DNA of 6,275 nucleotides. It comes from Coriobacteriia bacterium (lineage in GTDB: Bacteria > Actinomycetota > Coriobacteriia > Anaerosomatales > SLCP01). Location of the stretch: assembly GCA_007123455.1 (NCBI GenBank), contig SKKZ01000028.1, positions 1 through 6,275 of the forward strand, read 5' to 3'. The notes under the pieces were generated by a model, which did no database searches, was not told where the DNA came from, and saw only the letters and a list, made by a program, of their open reading frames with translations. A program made the translations under genes and the position numbers. Positions within the stretch are counted from its first letter, which is position 1. Every line of letters begins with the position of its first letter. Positions 5,856 through 6,275 of the stretch are shown in pieces.

Positions 5856-6275
5856 TCACTCGTCCGGATCCGACGGGCGATCGAGTCTCAGCACGATCCG
5901 CGAAGGGGAATTCACCGAAATCTCCCCACCGAGATGATCGAGCACTGTCGTGGCGAGATACAGCCCGGTTCGCACTCGATGAGCGGATTCCGCCGACGTC
6001 TCGGTGGCGTTCAGAAACGCCTTCTGACCTTCGGAGAGGGAGACTCCCTCACCACGGATCGTCACGGTGACGTGATCGGCATCTTCGGCGATAGTGACGC
6101 GTGGTTTGGGACGATCGTGTTCGCTGTGTTGGATCGCCTCGGAGAAGAGGTGTTCGAACACCGCACCGAGCATCGGCGTCGCGAGCACCGTCGCCTCGCC
6201 GTCGGTTCCGTCGACGGCGAACTCGACCGCCGGGTGCTCGCGCGTGAACCGCTCGACCTCCGCCTCGACGATCGC
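5856..6275 (-). CDS. C-terminal part of a histidine-kinase-like protein with degenerate ATPase domain
   Basis: The frame is open to the right edge, so only the last 139 residues are visible; the start, any sensor domains and the phosphorylated-histidine (HisKA) region would lie outside. The visible part follows the haloarchaeal HATPase_c order: a strand pair (VEFAVDGTDGEATVLATPML), an N-box-like helix (VFEHLFSEAIQHSE), strands RVTIAEDADHVTVTIRGEG, a linker helix, then TGLYLATTVLDHLGGEISV and a final strand RIVLRLDRP. Key residues are missing: the N-box Asn is replaced by Glu (visible residue 46, S-E-A-I-Q-H), and the D-x-G-x-G box reads about G-E-G-V-S (residues 75-79). The G2 box keeps only T-G-L. 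It may therefore bind ATP poorly and act as a pseudokinase or as a partner-dependent sensor. It lies upstream of the receiver-containing regulator in the same orientation, which suggests, but does not prove, a signalling pair. The internal GTG at 6188 is not a plausible start because the domain extends upstream of it. Confidence 0.8.
   Translation of the reverse strand, partial: AIVEAEVERFTREHPAVEFAVDGTDGEATVLATPMLGAVFEHLFSEAIQHSEHDRPKPRVTIAEDADHVTVTIRGEGVSLSEGQKAFLNATETSAESAHRVRTGLYLATTVLDHLGGEISVNSPSRIVLRLDRPSDPDE

Overview
The window looks like a chromosomal fragment from a halophilic archaeon (class Halobacteria). The support is high GC with a strong C/G preference at codon third positions, acidic predicted proteins, archaeal TATA-like elements with apparently leaderless starts, and protein families typical of that group: HalX-type receivers, HxlR winged helices, and NosD-like beta-helix surface proteins with carboxypeptidase-regulatory-like and PKD domains. 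No species can be named from the sequence alone.

All three genes lie on the minus strand, so they read from right to left. From 6275 to 5856 is the C-terminal 139 residues of a histidine-kinase-like protein with a degenerate ATP-binding domain; its N-terminus is off the right edge. After a 160-base gap comes a complete 278-residue gene (5695-4859) with an unusual order: HxlR-type winged helix, then a receiver domain with all key residues, then a HalX-like C-terminal helical domain. After a 187-base gap with a TATA-like element and several short palindromes, a very large gene starts at 4671 and runs without a stop to base 1. Its 1557 visible residues are incomplete at the C-terminus. It fills three quarters of the window and is easily missed because its stop codon lies outside.

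The large protein is secreted and modular: signal peptide; a right-handed beta-helix of about 14 coils; a small beta-sandwich-like module; a CARDB-like Ig module; a second beta-helix of about 18 coils; a second copy of the small module; two carboxypeptidase-regulatory-like repeats; and a PKD-like domain. The cap, helix and small-module block is an internal duplication. The visible protein has about thirty N-glycosylation sequons and only two cysteines outside the signal peptide. It is best read as a cell-surface or exported adhesin-like or polysaccharide-interacting protein; the actual ligand is unknown.

Together the genes suggest a sensor, then a DNA-binding receiver protein, then a surface protein, so the regulator may control the giant gene, itself, or both. 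That link is inferred from gene order, shared orientation and palindromes in the two intergenic regions. No direct evidence of binding is available from the sequence.
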